From assembly GCA_016871975.1 (NCBI GenBank), contig VHBM01000046.1, positions 1-8,310 on the forward strand: 8,310 nucleotides of DNA, written 5' to 3'. The notes beneath the pieces were generated by a model, which saw only the letters and a program-made list of their open reading frames with translations, did not search any database and had not been told where the DNA came from. Below are positions 6,206-8,310 of the stretch, piece by piece; position 1 is the stretch's first letter; each line of letters opens with the position of its first letter. Origin of the DNA: Nitrososphaerota archaeon. GTDB lineage: Archaea > Thermoproteota > Nitrososphaeria > Nitrososphaerales > Nitrosopumilaceae. The position numbers and the translations under genes were made by a program.

Positions 6206-6262
6206 ATTTGTAAACTGTAAATTCGTAGATTACCGTTTGCTAAAAAAATAATTGTCATATGT

Positions 6263-6272
6263 TTGATCGCTT
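6263..6272 (+). promoter_or_regulatory. Shared upstream element TTGATCGCTT (copy 2)
   Basis: Identical to 1900-1909 and placed about 25 nt upstream of the thermosome TATA region, similar to its position at the TPR gene. It is a candidate binding site for one regulator of both genes. Confidence 0.3.
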
Positions 6273-6284
6273 CCTTGTGTTAAG

Positions 6285-6298
6285 ATTTTAATAATTAA
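6285..6298 (+). promoter_or_regulatory. TATA region of the thermosome gene
   Basis: ATTTTAATAATTAA is centred about 26 nt before the TTG at 6316. It would place the transcription start at or within a few bases of the start codon. Confidence 0.45.
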
Positions 6299-6315
6299 CA
6301 AAATTATTCCAATGA

Positions 6316-8007
6316 TTGAAATATCCTGATCTTCTTGGCAAAGATGTTGCACGTGTTGGAGTCCAGGTTACGCGTAAGTATAATCTTCTTGCAAGTAGAA
6401 TGATCGCTGATGTGATCAAAACTTCACTTGGTCCACGTGGCATGGATAAAATGTTTATCGATATACAAGGAGATGTTTACGTAACAAAGCATGGAGGTGC
6501 ATTTCTGCGAAAAGTAGATCATGCACATCCTGCTGCAAAAGCAATTGTAGATGCAGCAAACTCAGTAGATAATCACGTTGGGGATGGTACTATTTCAGTT
6601 GCTGTTTTGATTGGTGCATTATGTACAAAGGCAGAAGAACTGATAAAAATGGCGATTCCACCTGCAATAATCTCTTCTGGTTATCAAATAGCCTCAGATA
6701 TTGCACTTGATGTACTTGCCTCAGTTGCTCAAAAAGCAAGCATTTCAGACAGAGAATTAATGATGCATCTTGTCCTAACATGCCTCAAAGGCAAATCCAT
6801 ATCAGATATGACTGATGAAGATACTATTGCAAAACTAGTTGTTGATGCTGTTTGTACTATCACAGATTTTGATCATAACAAAATAGAAGTTGACGACATA
6901 AAAATTGAAGAAAAACTTGGAAATGCAACAGATATCCAGCTGATAAATGGGATTATTATGGATAAAACAATTGACAACTCCGCAATGCCAAAAATGATTA
7001 GTGACGTAAAAATTCTTTTAACAAATGAATTTCTTGAACCTATCCGTACTAAGATAGACGATGAAATAGTAATCACATCACCAGAACAGATGAGTGTATT
7101 CATAAAACGAGAATCTGATACGGTGTTAGAAAAAGTTCAAAAAATAATTGATGCAGGAGTTAATGTTGTGATATCTAGAAGGGGAATTAACTCATTTGCT
7201 CAAGAACGTCTTGCAAGATCTGGAATAATTTCTATCAAGCGTGCAACAGAAAATGATTTGTGGTGGCTTGAGAAAGCAACTGGTGCAAAAATCTGTGACG
7301 ATCTTGACAACATTTCGAAAAATGATCTTGGTTATGCAAAAAAAGTTTACGAGAAAGCAATAGGAGATGACAAAATGGTGTTTGTTGATGGATGTAAGAA
7401 TCCAAAAGCAATTACAATTTTGTTGAGAGCTAATTCTAAAAAATATCTTGATGAGTTTCATCGAACAATAAAAAATGCATATTTTGTTTTGCGAAATTTT
7501 ATTGAGAATCCACAAATAGTTGGTGGAGGAGGATCTACAGAAGCAATAATTGCACAAAAAGTACGACAAAAGGCTCATATGATTGAAGGCAAGGAACAAA
7601 TTGTTATAGAAAAGTTTGCTGAAGCACTAGAAGAAATTCCAATAACTCTTGCCAGAAATGTAGGCATGGATGTCATTAATACTATAACTGAGCTTAGAAC
7701 AAAACACGCTCAATTTGCTAATGGTAATTACGAGTGGTTTGGCATAGATTCATCTCAAAGAAAAGTAGATGAGATTTTTTCAAAAAATGTAATTGAAACC
7801 CTTGCTGTAAAAGAACAGATAATCAAGATGGCAGTTGAAACTACCACTTTCTTACTAAATGTAGACGATATTTTTATGAAAGATGAAATTGATAATACTC
7901 ACTGCCATATTGATGGCACGGTTCATGCGCATCACGATGGTGGAAAGGCACACAATCATTTTGAACAAGAAGGAATAGAACAGCGTCAAATGCATCATTA
8001 CTACTAA
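6316..8007 (+). CDS. Divergent thermosome (group II chaperonin) subunit with His-rich C-terminus
   Basis: A full-length 563-residue Cpn60/TCP-1 protein, the subunit of the cytoplasmic double-ring folding chamber. Equatorial motifs SLGPRGMDKM (37-46), GDGT (89-92, D90) and GGGGSTE (403-409) are kept, and the apical stretch ending in EKATGAKI (319-326) is canonical. Two catalytic positions are not: the usual N-D-G-A-T after GDVxxT is K-H-G-G-A (H59 for Asp), and the HDA/EDA motif is KNA (N387 for Asp). The equivalent aspartates are needed for ATP hydrolysis in group II chaperonins, so this subunit is probably slow or inactive alone and may work in mixed rings with active subunits. The usual Gly/Met-rich end is replaced by a tail (528-563) with nine His and one Cys. 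Start: an in-frame stop just upstream forces TTG at 6316, or else a loss of 28 residues. It is not cut or frameshifted. Confidence 0.93.
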   Translation: MKYPDLLGKDVARVGVQVTRKYNLLASRMIADVIKTSLGPRGMDKMFIDIQGDVYVTKHGGAFLRKVDHAHPAAKAIVDAANSVDNHVGDGTISVAVLIGALCTKAEELIKMAIPPAIISSGYQIASDIALDVLASVAQKASISDRELMMHLVLTCLKGKSISDMTDEDTIAKLVVDAVCTITDFDHNKIEVDDIKIEEKLGNATDIQLINGIIMDKTIDNSAMPKMISDVKILLTNEFLEPIRTKIDDEIVITSPEQMSVFIKRESDTVLEKVQKIIDAGVNVVISRRGINSFAQERLARSGIISIKRATENDLWWLEKATGAKICDDLDNISKNDLGYAKKVYEKAIGDDKMVFVDGCKNPKAITILLRANSKKYLDEFHRTIKNAYFVLRNFIENPQIVGGGGSTEAIIAQKVRQKAHMIEGKEQIVIEKFAEALEEIPITLARNVGMDVINTITELRTKHAQFANGNYEWFGIDSSQRKVDEIFSKNVIETLAVKEQIIKMAVETTTFLLNVDDIFMKDEIDNTHCHIDGTVHAHHDGGKAHNHFEQEGIEQRQMHHYY

Positions 8008-8025
8008 TTTTGTGTCAAATTAGTA
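8002..8025. terminator. Stem-loop between the convergent thermosome and small membrane protein genes
   Basis: TACTAATTT and AAATTAGTA form a perfect 9-bp inverted repeat around the 6-nt loop TGTGTC. It covers the thermosome stop codon and ends 2 nt before the stop of the opposing gene, so it could serve both transcripts as a terminator or 3'-end stabiliser. The stem is AT-rich and there is no long T run, so termination is not proven. Confidence 0.45.
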
Positions 8026-8027
8026 AA

Positions 8028-8231
8028 TCATGGTGAAGGTGATGGAGGATTAAATTTAGGATATGGTGGATCTTCTGATTGATTAAACTGTTCAATTTGT
8101 TTTTCTGATTTTGATTCGTCTGAAAATTCAGAACCTACATAAAATACTAGGTTTATTACAATAAACATTACAACTATAATTAATAATCTACTTTTCATAG
8201 AAAATTTTTTTCGCTCTGTTTTACGAACCAT
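8028..8231 (-). CDS. Small single-pass membrane protein with proline-rich tail, function unknown
   Basis: A 67-residue protein I do not recognise. A basic N-terminus (VRKTERKKF) precedes one hydrophobic helix at about 15-33 (RLLIIVVMFIVINLVFYVG). The remainder is acidic and polar and ends in PPYPKFNPPSPSP. The charge bias places the N-terminus in the cytoplasm and the proline-rich tail outside, so it is a signal-anchor protein; there is no lipobox Cys. Its 3' end faces the thermosome's, separated by 20 nt containing the stem-loop. An AT-rich element (about 8250-8262 on the minus strand) sits roughly 25 nt before the ATG at 8231, which favours that start over the ATG at codon 12. Short length keeps the confidence moderate. 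Confidence 0.6.
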   Translation of the reverse strand: MVRKTERKKFSMKSRLLIIVVMFIVINLVFYVGSEFSDESKSEKQIEQFNQSEDPPYPKFNPPSPSP

Positions 8232-8310
8232 TCAACAATTTAGAATCACAAGTATTTTTCTTTAGCTATTAATGATATTACTATTTTAATCTTGAAAGCA
8301 AGGCAGAGTA

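Noticed and set aside
8281..8310. Possible C-terminal end of a further minus-strand gene (ten codons ending YSALLSRLK and a TAG stop)
   Set aside because: Plausible as the tail of a gene lying to the right, but ten codons at the window edge are too few to support a call.

Overview
The window looks like a stretch of an ammonia-oxidising archaeon of the Thaumarchaeota (Nitrososphaerota), probably a low-GC marine lineage such as Nitrosopumilales. The reasons are the strongly AT-rich sequence, a group II chaperonin (thermosome) gene, archaeal TATA boxes about 25 nt ahead of start codons (leaderless or nearly leaderless transcripts), a few starts with GGTG/GAGG-type Shine-Dalgarno sites, and a ureohydrolase plus nickel gene set. 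The lineage is inferred from gene content; no rRNA or amo gene is present.

Left part (1-1794, all minus strand): a tight three-gene unit read right to left. It holds an arginase/agmatinase-family ureohydrolase with a complete binuclear-metal site (676-1794), a small protein that aligns with the urease gamma subunit UreA (278-640), and the first 91 codons of a NicO/UreH-type nickel transporter (1-275, cut by the window edge). The last two were recognised by reading the sequence. Together they suggest a nickel-dependent hydrolase of guanidino compounds, feeding urea and/or ammonia to the cell, and they are the strongest candidate for an undescribed system here.

Middle part (1960-4778): a plus-strand protein made almost entirely of TPR repeats (1960-3204) converges on a minus-strand sodium:solute symporter (3222-4778). 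The symporter might import the substrate of the hydrolase, but the TPR gene separates the two and the substrate cannot be read from sequence. A 373-nt intergenic region (4779-5151) follows, with promoters at both ends and several short dyads.

Right part (5152-8310): a small two-helix membrane protein (5152-5343), a 171-residue protein with what look like three tandem ribbon-helix-helix-like units (5382-5897), a small minus-strand hypothetical (5923-6174), a divergent thermosome subunit (6316-8007), a stem-loop, and a small single-pass membrane protein (8028-8231). The thermosome subunit has lost two of the aspartates used for ATP hydrolysis and ends in a His-rich tail instead of the usual Gly/Met-rich tail. 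The tail could bind nickel or another metal, which would echo the nickel theme of the left part, but that link is inference. No tRNA, rRNA, CRISPR array or insertion sequence was seen.
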